The notes under the pieces were generated by a model, which was not told where the DNA came from, did no database searches, and saw nothing but the letters and a program-made list of their open reading frames with translations. A program made the position numbers and the translations under genes. DNA of 64,000 nucleotides. It comes from Neofusicoccum parvum. Taxonomy: Eukaryota > Ascomycota > Dothideomycetes > Botryosphaeriales > Botryosphaeriaceae. Shown here piece after piece: positions 1-10,659 of this stretch. The first letter of the stretch is position 1. Every line of letters begins with the position of its first letter. The stretch lies in contig CP087219.1 in assembly GCA_020912385.1 (NCBI GenBank), positions 992,001 through 1,056,000 on the forward strand, in the 5' to 3' direction.

Positions 1-1190
1 GTGAAGAGCATCCGGAGGGCGGCGAGGAGGGAGATTTCCTCGTTCAGAGCCTTCGCTTCGGAGACACCGAGCTCGATGCTGCGCACCTTGTCCGCCAGCT
101 GCTCTTCGGTGGCTTGAGGGTAGATTTTCCGCAGCACGCGCCCACATTCTTCGCGGCGATTGTGGAAGAGCAGCTGACGGGGTGACTCGGGGCACCAGAA
201 AAGCAGGACACCAAGCAGGATCGAGGGCAGAGCACCGATTGCGATCATATAGCGCCAGCCCTGTTAGGGGTGTTAGCAATCATGCCTACGGTCAGCGGTG
301 TAGGGAGCTGAAGCATTCGTCCGGACGCAGAAACAGCGGGATAAATCTACAAAACTCATCCCGATAGATGCTTCAACTCCCCACGTGCCCTTTCTTCCAT
401 CCGCCATCGCTGAAAGCGACTTTGGGCCATCCAAAAGTATCCGGATTCGGGTCCGCTCCGACAAGGAAAATTGCCACTTACATGGGCGACATGTTCGAAC
501 GCGGCGTCGAATGCATAGGCCAGAACGGACCCACTCCCAAGGAAGATCATATCCACGCTTATCATTCGCCCTCGAAAGCGGGCAGGGGAGATCTCGGCGA
601 TATATAGGGGGACAACCTAGGAACAGTCAGCAGCGGTCTAGGTATGTTTGGGCTTGATGAGCACTTGCGGTTGAAGCGGATCCCACACCGAGGCCAATTA
701 AAAATCGACCGGCAGCCATCTGTGCGATAGAGTACGATGTGGCCTGCACAAGGGCTCCGGCTGTGAATAGCAAGCTTGCGAACCAGATGGCAGGTCGGCG
801 GCCATACTTGTCCGCGGTCATACCGGCGACCAGAGCACCACACAGACCACCGGCAGCACACAGCGCAGTGATGAGCTCCTTCTTGGAGCTGGACAGAGCC
901 TTGTTATCGAGATCGCTGCCGATTACCACCAAGACTCCTGAGATGACTCCAGTGTCGTAGCCGAAGAGCAGGCCACCTGCGCTCCGGTTATCAAATACTC
1001 CAACTAAAGTTCACAGCATCAAATGCTCACCGATAGCAGCAGCCGAGGCAACCAGCCAAATGAACGCTCCCGGCGTCGAGTCCTCGATGGTGTCTAGATT
1101 GTGGTCATCGTGCTTGGCCGTTGGCCCAACGTCGAAGTTGGTCACGTCTTCGATGAGCTCGGTGCCCTTTTGAATGTCGGTGGAAGCCAT
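1..1190 (-). CDS. MFS sugar/myo-inositol-type transporter, 5' part (continues past left edge)
   Basis: Proton-coupled plasma-membrane transporter of the sugar-porter family, closest in remembered features to fungal myo-inositol permeases (Itr1/Itr2). ATG at 1190; exons 1190-1031, 976-669, 616-482 and 260-1, joined by introns 977-1030, 617-668, 261-481. Seen: a hydrophilic N-tail of about 40 residues, then GGLLFGYDTGVISG (TM1 signature), DKYGRRPA (loop 2-3 GRR motif), GRFLIGLGVGSAS (TM4) and, after splicing, PLYIAEISPARFRG, the conserved PES/SPxxxRG region, then CPESPRQLLFHNR (the PESPR motif). About half of a normal ~550-residue protein is visible and nothing in it is broken. Intron 2 uses a GC donor (GCAAGT). 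Intron 3 (221 bp) is long for this region but keeps frame and has a CTGAC branch-like site. RIP-mutated transposon DNA begins about 370 bp upstream of the start. Substrate specificity is inferred. Confidence 0.88.
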
Positions 1191-1560
1191 GGTGGGCGAA
1201 TGGAAAGGGGAGTGATGGGCACTGGATGCTGGATGCTGGATTCTGGGACAGACAGGGTGGTTTGCCGGGGGTCTTATAGACAGGAGCCGACCAGGTGGAC
1301 CGCCGGCGAGATCTGGGGTCTGGGGTCTGGGGTCTGGGGAATGCGGAGAATCCAGAGATAGACCAAAGGTGGTGAGGCAGGAAAGGCCCGTGGGGCGACG
1401 GGCAGGAATACGCGGTGGGCATTCATTCCCCGACCCTGCACTAAAAGCGCAGCGAGACCCCGAACCCGCTCCCGTACCACGCCCAGACGAGCCAGTCGGC
1501 CGGGGCTAGGCGGACTCTGAGGATTCGAAATGCCGAAGCCATGGTTGGGTCCTTCTCTAG
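1191..1560. promoter_or_regulatory. Upstream region of the MFS gene with a 7-mer tandem repeat
   Basis: Short GC-rich stretch between the transporter start codon and the AT-rich island; it must hold the remaining native promoter. It contains four perfect tandem copies of TCTGGGG at 1312-1339. Composition changes sharply near 1560, where the AT-rich repeats begin. No TATA box is convincing. Open frames crossing it on both strands have no recognisable protein content. Confidence 0.45.
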
Positions 1561-2452
1561 CCCGGTCTTCTCCGTCTAGATCTTTACCTCGATATATTTA
1601 TTACCTTTATCTACGTCCTATTAGATACTACTAAACTAGGTAACTAATTAATTAATAAATCTTTTTTCTCTTCTTTTTTTTTTCTTCTCTTCTTTCTTCT
1701 TCTTTTTTTTTCTACTTAAACTTATATACTAGATAAAATAATACTACTATAATCCATCTATTAACTAATAGCGCGTTTAGTCTATATACTATTAAGTTAT
1801 TATAGTTTTTTTTTCTCCCTTTTAAATCTTAAATAATATATTTTTTATAAGAAAATTTATATAAATTAATTTAAATTACGTTAAAACTAATACTTAACAC
1901 TAATCTTAGCTAACTAGTTATTGCTACTTTAAGTCCTATTTATACCGCTTTAATCGAGTAGATAATGAGCGGTGTAAGTGTACTAATACCTTAAAATAAA
2001 CACCTAAACACCTCCTACTTAGGTGCCCTAAATATAGAGCTGAAAGGCTACTAGTTAAGGACTACCTTAATAGTCGAGAACCCCAACTAAAAGGCCTATT
2101 AGATAGACCCTAAGGAATACTAAAAACCTTAGAATTCCTTAAGAAAACAAGGATATCCACCTGGAAGTGGTATCTAGACAACCCGTCTAGTGAGATATTA
2201 TAAACACGTACTTCCACCTCTTTCCTCTTTCTTTCCTAAGTATTTCCTAGATATATTCCTATATTTATCTTCGTAAACTCTTTTACTTCTCTTTTCTATT
2301 AATTATCCCCTTGGTAAAGGAACCGTTGATTTTAGAAGATTAAAATATACCTAGCCCCTATATAGAACGGGCCTAGCCCCGTCTGTAATAGTCTTAGACT
2401 CTACACAGACGTTAAACATAAATAAATAAATAAAATAAATAAATAAATATAT
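1560..2452. repeat. AT-rich, RIP-like degenerate repeat DNA
   Basis: No reading frame survives. The segment is rich in TA and poor in CA/TG. Its last part (2385-2420, ending GACGTTAAACATAAATAAA) matches the 3' end of repeat R on the right side (33980-34015) in the same orientation, and is followed by a (TAAA)n tract to about 2452. So it probably holds the eroded 3' end of another R copy facing the one at 2453. A pyrimidine-rich, LTR-like stretch near 2190-2280 is too decayed to classify. Confidence 0.55.
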
Positions 2453-4971
2453 TTAATATCTATATAGAGTCTAAGATTATTATAAATAAATATTCTAAAA
2501 GTACTAATTAAAAGGGTTTAAAAAAGAAGAAGAAAAAAGAAAAAAAAGATTAACTAGTTAAAATAAAGATTACTTCTTTCTACTATTATAGCTTAGAATA
2601 AATATAGATAGATAGATAAATTCATTTTCTTCCCGATATAGCTCCCTTTCGGGTCCATGCGGGGTAGGCTATCTGCGATATTTTATATGAGAGGGAAAAC
2701 CTAGTCTCCTAGGTGAAAAACCCCTCCTTTCTTCTTGGGTTGGTTGCCCTTCTTATTCCGTTTTTCCTGCTTACCGGTAGAAGCTACTATAGCAGCCTTA
2801 TATTAGCTAGGTGTTAACCTTAGCTCTCTCTTTCTCCCATGTCCTGGTGCTGGTCCTCCTAGTCAAGATCCTGGTTCTCCTAGTAGTTCTCCTAGTGGAC
2901 CTCCTTGGCCTCCTGGTCCATCTCTCTTGCTAGACTAAATTGGTTTAGCAGCCCTAGGTGTAGAAACCACTTTGTTGCTGCTTGGACCCCTTTCTTTGTT
3001 GACAGAAGGGTGTGGTAGTCTGTGGTTTCTGCTAGTTGTAGCATCTGTGCTCTGCCTTCTTGGAAGTGTGGGTAGAATAGGAGGATGTGCTTTGGTGTTT
3101 GTCTGTGCCAGCCATATGGGCAGGCTGGGCTGGGGTGGCCTGGTACCTTGCGCCTGGAGAGAAAGTCTTCAAGGCCAATGTGTTTAGTGCGCAGCAGGGT
3201 GAGGAGAGTGCTTTGTGGTTTAGTGAGTTCACTGTGGAGCTGCCTGATTTTTGGATTCTAGGATGCGCCCTGGGCTACTGGCTTGTTTCTCCTCTCCTGT
3301 CTAGTTTGCTTTGTCCACCTCTCCTTCCATAGCTCTCTGATTGCCGTACGAAGCCTGGTTTGCTCTGGGAATTTTTAACTTGCAGGGGGGTAGCTGCTGA
3401 GGAGGGAGTCCAGTTTTCACTCTAGTAGTGTTCTTCTAGATGGGCCAGAAGCTCCCTTGGTATTTAGTGTGGCCCTAGTAATCATCTTGATGTCCCTGCA
3501 TGTGTTCTCAACTATTATAGCTACCGGTCCCTTTTTGCTTCTAATTGTATGTGCCAGTGTAAGCTCATCTAAGTGGAGTGAGAGGGGGGCTTAGAATAAA
3601 TATACTAAATAGTTTACTTTTCAAGTGGGAAACTAATATAGAAAATTAATAAAGAGAAAATAGCGGTCGGCCACGCACAACATGACCAACTAAACCGAAC
3701 CCCCCCCCCCCCCCGATCCGGCTTAAACTCGCACACCGGGTAAAGAAGCACCGCTATAACCTGTTCCTCAAACGGCTGCGCGCGCCGACTGCGCGCTGTC
3801 GAGTTATTACGGTTTTCTTTTCCCAACCTCCTTCTTAATCCCTAAGCGACGCGCTCCTTTTTACACGAAAATTTACGTAAAATCAGTTCGATTCCGGCCG
3901 ATCTCAGCGCGCGGCACCCGCCTAGCCAACCTACCTCGGCTATTCAGCCCCTTTCCCCGGCTAAATAGCGTAACTAAGCTAAGGCACCCTCTGCCTATTT
4001 TAGAAACAGGTAGAAGGCCTAGTTAGAAATAGGAAATGCCCTTTACGCGCCTAAATAGGCTTTTAGAACTACTAAGGCCTAGATATCCTAGACGCCTATC
4101 GTTTCTACCTCCTAGGACTACTAAACCCCACCCCTACCCCCCCTCTAGCGACCCCCTAAGCGACTAGAAGTCGATTATAGCCCCTTACCAACTCCTCTAA
4201 CTCCCTACTAGCGACCCCTAGGCCTAGAAACCCCCCTAGGACCCCCCTATAACCTCCGCTAGGAAATGGACCTTAATAGCGCCCCTCCTACCCCTACCCC
4301 TAGCCCTAGCGGCTAGAAGCGGACTAGGGAGGTTACGCCCCCCCCGCTAGAACCTACTAAGACCCCTACCGCCCGTCCTACCCCCGGAATCTAGTATAAA
4401 ACCGTGCCCTTTTCTAAATTCCTTCGGTAAAGAGGCTAAATTTCGCCTAAAACCCCTCCAGCCCTAGAAACTAGGCCTAACCAGCCTATTCTAACCCAAA
4501 CTACGCGCTAAATCTCGACTAAGATCCCTCTAGTCCTAGGAAATAGGCCTAACTAGCTAATTTCCGACTAAAATCTGACCGCCCCGCGCTAAACCTCGAC
4601 TGAAATCCCTCTAGGCGTAGGAAATAGGCCTAACTAGCCTAGTCCCGCGTAATTACCTCGATAAAACCTAGCTAAAGTCCCTCTAGTCCTAGGAAACAGG
4701 CTGTTTAGGCCCTAATTACCGGAATTTTTAAATTCCTAAGATGCCCTACTCGCTACTAGGGATCTAGTCCGCTAGGTAATTAAAAAATTAACGGACTAGG
4801 ACTAGGAATTACGCCTACTAGACCTCCTAGAGGTCTTCTATAAATTTATAGAAAAGAGGAGGCTTAATTTTACCTTATCTATTTTAGGAACTACAATACA
4901 AGCCGTTAAATACGCGGCTAATATAGTTTCTAAGATAGCTAGAGGCCTAATCTATATATAAGTAACTAGGT
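2453..4971 (-). repeat. Repeat R, left copy (interrupted by a LINE at 2606-3588)
   Basis: This stretch is the reverse complement of 32287-34015. Shared landmarks are the sequence around CTACTATTATAGCTT, a purine/pyrimidine block beside a homopolymer of C (3700-3714 here, G-runs at 33561-33584 there), a GC-rich middle with several imperfect repeats of a CCTAGGAAATAGGCC-like unit, and the terminus GGCCTAATCTATATATA. Without the LINE it is about 1.5 kb. In its sense orientation it would end in GACGTTAAATATAAATAAA, which looks like the 3' end of a non-LTR element with a TAAA tail. No coding potential is visible, so the class stays open. Confidence 0.6.
2606..3588 (-). mobile_element. 5'-truncated Tad1/I-like LINE inserted in repeat R
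   Basis: Reverse-strand copy of the LINE family at 16475-21600 and 29315-30419. Its 3' end, with the block around GGACCC-N-AAAGGGAGC and a (TATC)n tail, lies at the low-coordinate side; its truncated 5' end is at 3588. It is flanked by a perfect 15-bp target-site duplication, GCTTAGAATAAATAT, at 2591-2605 and 3589-3603. The uninterrupted target is still recognisable in the right copy of repeat R, which confirms the insertion. The fragment covers the C-terminal zinc-binding end of ORF2 (Cys/His pattern near 3090-3110) and the 3' UTR. It carries few RIP changes compared with its host, so it is the younger of the two. Confidence 0.85.
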
Positions 4972-6533
4972 CTAACCTCTCTATCTAACTCTAGGCCTAG
5001 TCTCTTCCCTCTTCCTTTCCTCTCCCCACTTATACCCCCTCGACCCCCTAAGAGGCCTCTACGCCTACTAGGATAATTAGGAAAGATCTTAAATCTCACT
5101 AAATTATTCTAATTATATCTAAATTAAAAACATAACCGCACTAAAAAATCGACCTCAAGCTACGGTACTAGAAGAGGGCCCTAGGGACTCTTCCCAGCCC
5201 TAAAACCAGCTATATAACAACCCCAGCAGCAGTAACCACGCTAGGGTAGAAGGAGAGGGCTAGAAGAGGGATAAAATACTCTCCTAAGATACCTAACCCC
5301 ACCACCTATAGTACAGCTAATAGGCACCTAAGTAGGCTCCTATTAGTATAGAGTATATTAATAGAGCAAATAAAACACTTGAAACTATCTAGTAGGCCCT
5401 ATAGGTACTAGGTAGCGACCCTCTAGCTCTCTCTTCCTAGCTGAAAAATTTTCTCAGCGTTGCTAAGACAATCTTCTAGGGATTTACTACTACCCTCTAG
5501 GAGGCTAATCCTAAGGACCCAGGCCTTAAGGATATTATAAAGAAAATCTAAGAGGTTAAGAAGGCTATTAGTATACCTCTCTAACCTATAGTTCTAAAGT
5601 AGTTATAGATTATAGCTTAGATAATCCTAAAGCCACCTACTCCCTCTATTACTATAGAACTCACCCTATACTTCCCTAAGTAATAGAATAGGTAGGAAAT
5701 TACCTTACTTTCTAACGAAGCCATCATCTAAAAGATCCAGGTAGGTAAGGGATTTATCTATAAAAAAGTCCTCGTAGTAAGGAAGCTCCTAAGTAGAGAT
5801 ATTAGAATCTTTATCCCTAACCTAAACACTAGGATAGAACTGCTAAAAGACTAAGATTAGACCTTAGGGCTGGATAGGGAGGTTAGACCCAACTAGTAGA
5901 TATACTTAGTACTAGTATATAATATCCCACTTAAAGGCATTGATACCAATAACCTATAGGCTATTAAGATAATCTAGGAGTAGAATATATCTCTACACCC
6001 CGGCCTCTAGGTTAGTAAGATAGCCTAGCTAAAAAGGAAGCTCTCTATAGGGAAAACCCACTTAGTAGTAATACTTAGTACTACTAACCTAGAGACTACT
6101 AACTAGGTAATTATAAAGAATATTATCTATAATTACTCTCTTTATACTACGGAATATTACAGCCCTTTATTTACAGTTACCTAGTACTTTAAGTACTAGG
6201 CCTATAGCTATATTACCAGCCACTATAAGAAGGAGGCTAAGTATAGTAAGTATATAAGTAGCTATAATACTAGAGAGTACACTAAGAAAGAAATATAGTA
6301 TACTAACTATAACTAGAAGTATAATATATAGAGTAACTCCTACTCTATATATAGGGTAAACTAGGCTAGAGTAAATAGTACCCGCCTAATAAACCTAGGA
6401 GGATATAGAGAAAGAACTTAATCCTAGTAATAGATATAAGAAAGATAGACTCTAGTAAAGTCTAAGAAGAGGATTAGAATAGAGGAATTATAGAAGAAGA
6501 AGCTAAAGAGAGGCCTAGATAGACCTAGAGACC
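4972..6533 (+). pseudogene. RIP-mutated LINE ORF1 (gag-like) relic
   Basis: From about 5132 the sequence aligns by eye with ORF1 of the LINE at 16486-17799. The start ATG has become ATA (5132-5134), and the zinc-knuckle region (CFKC...H...C in the better copy) is recognisable near 6180-6300 as the same spacing of eroded codons. Stop codons occur every few residues, nearly all TAG/TAA where the other copy has CAG/CAA/TGG. About 160 bp upstream (4972-5131) may be the element's 5' UTR. The copy ends at 6533 where the Gypsy-1 LTR begins, so Gypsy-1 inserted into or beside this LINE. Confidence 0.7.
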
Positions 6534-6978
6534 TGTAACGGAGTGCCTTCTACTACTCGACTTCAGAGTCGTCGGGTAGGAGTTGGGTAACCGAAGGGTT
6601 TACCTTGAGGACAAGAGTGGGTAAGGATAAGCGAGGAGAGAAGTGGGATATTCACGTAAGGACTGGAATGCACGTGATAAGACTCGTTACCAGCAATGAG
6701 TGAGATTGCTACTTTGAGTTGACCACGAAGGGTTAAGTATCTAGCTAAGTGAGTGTGCTTATATACTATAGGAAAGCTATAACAATCTGGATGGCCCTCG
6801 TGGATATGAGGGTTGGATGGCCCTCATGGATTTAAGGGTTGGATCTGTTCTGATCTAATGTGGGTCCTTGTGGAGCCGCACGTGGTACAGCACGTGATGT
6901 CTTCCTTAGCGTTTGTTCTGCGCCCGTTGTCCGCGCTTCCCGTCTTCCCTTATCTTTGTCGGACTGGGGTTCGTAACA
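6534..6978 (-). repeat. 3' LTR of Gypsy-1 (445 bp)
   Basis: Begins TGTAACGGAG and ends GTTCGTAACA, giving the TG...CA ends expected for an LTR. The pyrimidine tract CTACCTCCCCCCTT directly inside it (6979-6992) is, on the minus strand, a polypurine tract, so this is the 3' LTR of a minus-strand element. It contains two tandem copies of a 26-bp unit at 6789-6814 and 6815-6840 that differ at a few positions, possibly a promoter or enhancer feature. No second copy of this LTR occurs in the window. Confidence 0.82.
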
Positions 6979-7083
6979 CTACCTCCCCCCTTAAGGATCG
7001 TCGGCCCGACGATTTCCCCGTGGGATTATATCTTTCTGTCCGTGGGTTTCTTCCTTCCTCTTACTCCCTATGTTCCTTCGCCA

Positions 7084-7853
7084 TGTCTAAGCGTAAGCGT
7101 ATTGACTAGAAGGCTGAGCGAGAGTCTTTAGCTGTGAAGATTGATCTTTTTGGTGAAGTAATGCCGGTTCCCTGTAGTGCTTGCCTCCTCGCGAACGCGA
7201 AGCGTAAGGCAGGTACGCCCGAGGTTGTTTGCCGGATGGATCTTGGTTATGACCGTTGTGGCGAGTGTGCTCGTAGGGGTTTAACCGCCTGTGATGGGAG
7301 CGGTTTGGAGGATTCGGACTGTTTGTTTCTCTCCTCCTTTTGGTTGGCCTTTTTATTGACTTCCCTAGTTTCCCGATTGAAGCGCGCCATCGACAAGGCT
7401 GAGGCCGAGGAGCAGATGGTTCTCGACCTGCTTTAGAGGAATATGAGTCGATTACAGCGTGTACGGAAACAACGGGAATTACTGAAGCGGCGTGGTAGCT
7501 TGATGATTTCCAAGAAGGCTCAGACCGTCGAGGAGTTAGAAGAGTTGGCTTGGTTAGAGGACGCTGCGGAGGCTGGGGATGTTGTTGACCCTGAGGGTGC
7601 TGAGGAGGGGCGATCGCTAAAGCGTTTACGTGGCGCGTCCTCAGCTGATACCGTTGCGGGTCCGTCCCGGTCCGTTAGGTCTCCTAGGGCTGGTTCTGGT
7701 GCTGTGCCGCCTGAGGGTTCCGAGCTGGTTGATCAGGCGCGGCAGTCTCCGCTTCCTGAGTATAGTCCTGCCTTTTTCGAGGGTTACGTTCCCTTCGAGT
7801 ATTCTGAGACGGCGGCAGTGGGCGTTCTGGGTTTCGACGGTGGAACTTATTAA
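7084..7853 (+). pseudogene. Antisense accessory ORF of Gypsy-1: Cys-rich zinc-binding + coiled-coil protein (broken)
   Basis: Runs opposite to gag-pol, starting just inside the 3' LTR and ending over the chromodomain. From ATG 7084 one frame continues with only two breaks: TAG at 7108-7110 and TAG at 7434-7436, both CAG-to-TAG changes of RIP type. A 48-bp intron is inferred at 7321-7368 (GTTTGT donor, ATTGAC branch-like site, CTAG acceptor); removing it replaces a hydrophobic stretch and keeps frame. The product would be about 240 residues: a basic start (MSKRKRID), a cysteine module CSAC-x17-C-x8-C-x2-C-x7-C, a Lys/Glu/Leu-rich segment typical of a coiled coil (AIDKAEAEEQMVLDLL onward), then an acidic, Ser/Pro-rich tail. 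I recall similar Cys-rich hypothetical proteins in many ascomycete genomes but no assigned function. DNA binding or packaging is speculation. Confidence 0.6.
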
Positions 7854-8289
7854 TGAGTTCCCTGCATCCGTCGTAGTTTTCTGGTGGTTCCCAGGTATTG
7901 TCCCAATCTCCTTCCCATTGGAGGAGGTATCTGAACTGACCGTTGATGTAGCTACTGTCGAGTACCTTTTCTACGACCTAGTCTTGGTTTTTGTCGGCGT
8001 CGGGATTCTCTGATCTCATTTCTTCTGTTTGGCGCAACGGGGTGGCGTTGGCTGGTGCGGGTTCGAGTAGTGCTATATGGAAGACTGGGTGTATCCGTAT
8101 TGTTTTTGGCAATTTAAGGCGGAAGTTTACTTTTCCTAGTTTCTCTGCGATCTCGAATGGCCCGATTTTCTTGAAATCCAGCTTGTTGTTTGGTCGTTTG
8201 GTCTTGATGTTTTTCCTGAGGAGGTAGACCTTATCCCCCTCCTTAAGCTCTGGTACCTCCTGGTGCCGTCTATCGTAGTATCTTGACAT
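7826..8289 (-). pseudogene. Gypsy-1 integrase C-terminal region and chromodomain
   Basis: The minus frame from 8289 reads through the integrase C-terminal (GPY/F-like) module, with GDKVYLLRKNIKTKRP, IGPFEIAEKLG and HPVFHIALLEP. After one TAG (CAG-type) it continues into a chromodomain: [19 protein letters not shown] and NTWEPPENY, the aromatic-cage style motif of chromoviruses. In this family the domain steers integration to marked heterochromatin, which fits a nested transposon island. It is non-functional as it stands because of the internal stop. Confidence 0.82.
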
Positions 8290-9249
8290 GAGGTATCTGT
8301 TGAATTCGAGGTCGAGCTGGAGCTGTCGATGGAGCGCCTTTAGTTGGTCGGCTTTAAGGATTCCTTTCTAGGCGAGGCTCTGGCTCGGGATTAGCTCTTG
8401 GTAGGCGGTTGGTTCGAATCCGTAGTTGGCGTAGAACGGGGACTCCTGTGTTGCAGATGCCTTCGCACTGTTATACGCGAATTGAGCTAGTGGGAGTAGT
8501 TTAACCCAGTTGTCTTGGCTGTAGTTTAGGTAGCAGCGGAGGTATTGTTCCAGAGTCTGGTTCGTCCGTTCCGTCTGGCCGTCTGTTTGTGGGTGTGCCG
8601 TTGTCGAGAGCTTGTGTTTGCTTCCGAGTTGCCGTGTGAGGGTTTGCCAGAAGTGAGAGGTAAACAGGCGATCCCTGTCCGATATCAGCTCGTCTGGTAG
8701 CCCGTGATTGCCGAGGATTGTCCTAAGGAATATGTAGGCTAATTCCTCTGCGTTTGCCGATTTGAGGTAGGGTAAGTAGTAGGCGTACTTCGTGAGCCTA
8801 TCTACTATTACGAGGATAGAGTCGTATTTGACCTTCGTAAGCGGTTCTTCTGACTAGGGTAGGTCCGTGATGAAGTCGAGGGTTATCGACTGCCATGGCC
8901 TTTCTGGCGCCGCTAGGGGCTGGAGGTTCCTATATGGGGCGTGTCTCGAGGCCTTGCTACGTAAGTATAGGTCGCACTGCGAGATTACTGCCTTGACGGT
9001 TTTTCTTAGTCCTGGGAAGTAGAAGTTTCTCGTGATTCGCTCAATCGTTTTTTCGATACCTTAGTGTCCGTGCGCTGGAGCTTTGTGGAGGTCCTTGACG
9101 AGTGTTTCGCGGAGTTTAGTAGGTACGTAGACCAGTCCTAAAAATAGGAGGGTCCCTTCTTTGTCTCTAGTAATCTGGGGGTCGTCTTTCTGTTTTTCGA
9201 GTTCTTCTGCGCCGGTATCGCCTTCGTAGGCTTCTTGAATCTATTGCGT
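8290..9249 (-). pseudogene. Gypsy-1 integrase catalytic region (degenerate)
   Basis: Lies between the RNase H and integrase C-terminal frames. Short in-frame stretches on the minus strand look like an integrase: a region of zinc-finger type near 9000 and core segments near 8600-8880 with spacing suited to a DDE core. Several TAG/TAA interruptions prevent a continuous frame, and I did not assign the three acidic residues with certainty. Confidence 0.6.
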
Positions 9250-9786
9250 CTAGGCATTGCCTTCCAGGCGTATTGCTGGCGCTAGGGCCCTTATAGGGGT
9301 GAGCGTGCCGTCTGCTGCTTCTTCTAATACCGCGGGTTGATACCCGGGTTTTCCTATACTATGGTCTGCCCTTCTGCTTAGTACGTCTGCGCGAGCGTTC
9401 TCTAATCCTTTTCTATAGGTAATCTTCATGTCGTAGGATGCTAGCTCTTCTGCCCATCTCACCTGTCTCCTTGTGAGTTCCTTGGTGGTGGTGAAGTAAG
9501 AAAGGTTCTTGTGGTCGTAATAGACCATGACCTGGTGCGTAGCTCCTTCTAGATAGTGTCTCCATTCCTTAAACGCGGTAACGATGGCTAGGAGTTCCTT
9601 ATCGTGGACGTCGTAATTGAGCTCTAGGGGCGTCATTTTCCGAGAGTAGTACGCGATCGGGTGGAGGCGACCTTGTTTGTCTGGTTGACTGATACAGGCG
9701 CTAATGGCGTAATCCGATGCGTCGGTTTCGAGGGTAATAGGTAGGTCTAGGTTATAAATACCCAGGATAGGCGCCTCGCAGAACAT
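9250..9786 (-). pseudogene. Gypsy-1 RNase H domain
   Basis: 178-residue open frame on the minus strand, the longest intact piece of this polyprotein together with the RT frame. It shows the Ty3/Gypsy RNase H pattern: ETDASDYAISA (first catalytic Asp), HPIAYYSRKMTPLELNY, DKELLAIVTAFKEWRHYL (catalytic Glu) and VYYDHKNLSYF (third Asp region), followed by RRQVRWAEELASYDM and ARADVLSRR. It degrades the RNA strand of the RNA/DNA hybrid during reverse transcription. The frame joins RT upstream after a stretch with stop codons. Confidence 0.85.
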
Positions 9787-9960
9787 TCTCTTAAGCGAGT
9801 CGAACGCCTCTTGCTGTGCTTGTTCCTATTTGAACCCGTGTTCCTTTCGGGTGAGCCTGGTTAAGGGTTCCGTCACCTTGGAGTAGTTCATAATGAACTT
9901 ACGGTAAAAGTTAGTAAATCCAAGGAAGGACTGCACTTCTTTAACCGTCTTAGGTACGGG

Positions 9961-10434
9961 CTAATCCCTTATTGCGTCAAGCTTGGCTTCGTCCATGCCG
10001 ATGTGTCCGGGGGTGATAATAAACCCTAGGAACTCTATCCGTTGTGTGTACCATTCGCATTTTTCTGGCGCGATTTGGAGATCCTTTTCCTGTAGTGCCT
10101 TTAGGACTTGATAGATATGCTTGGTATGTTCTTCAAGCGTATCTGAGTAGATGATGATGTCGTCCAGGTAAGCCGTACAAAATACATCCAAATACGGACG
10201 TAGGGTATCGTTGACTAGGCTCTGGAATGTGCCTGGGGCGTTGGTAAGCCCAAAAGGCATGACGGTATACTCGAAGTGTCCTAGGCGTGTTCTAAACGCG
10301 GTTTTCCATTCTTCTCCTTCCTTCATACGGACTAGGTAGTATCCTTTACGGAGGTCGAACTTCGTAAAGTATTTTGCCGTCCTGAACTTGTCCTGTAGTT
10401 CGTCTATCCTTGGGAGTGGATACCGGTTCTTCAC
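9961..10434 (-). pseudogene. Gypsy-1 reverse transcriptase core
   Basis: 157-residue frame with [41 protein letters not shown] and the catalytic YLDD box ([16 protein letters not shown]), followed by [15 protein letters not shown]. These are RT motifs 1-6 of Ty3/Gypsy elements. RT homology also runs upstream (10435-10650) and downstream (9960-9787) but is cut by stops. Confidence 0.9.
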
Positions 10435-10659
10435 CGTGATGTCGTTTAGCTGCCGGTAGTCGACGCAGAGTCGTAGCTTGCCGTTTTTCTTCGGGACGAA
10501 TAGAATAGGGTATCCTGCCGGTGATGATGACGGGCGGATGTATCCTCTTTCTAAATTCTTGTCGATGTATTCCCTTAAAGCCTCGAGCTCCTTTCCTGAT
10601 AGGGAGTAGATTGGCTTGAACGCTGGCTGCGTTCCTGGGATAAGGGGTATCTCGTGGTC

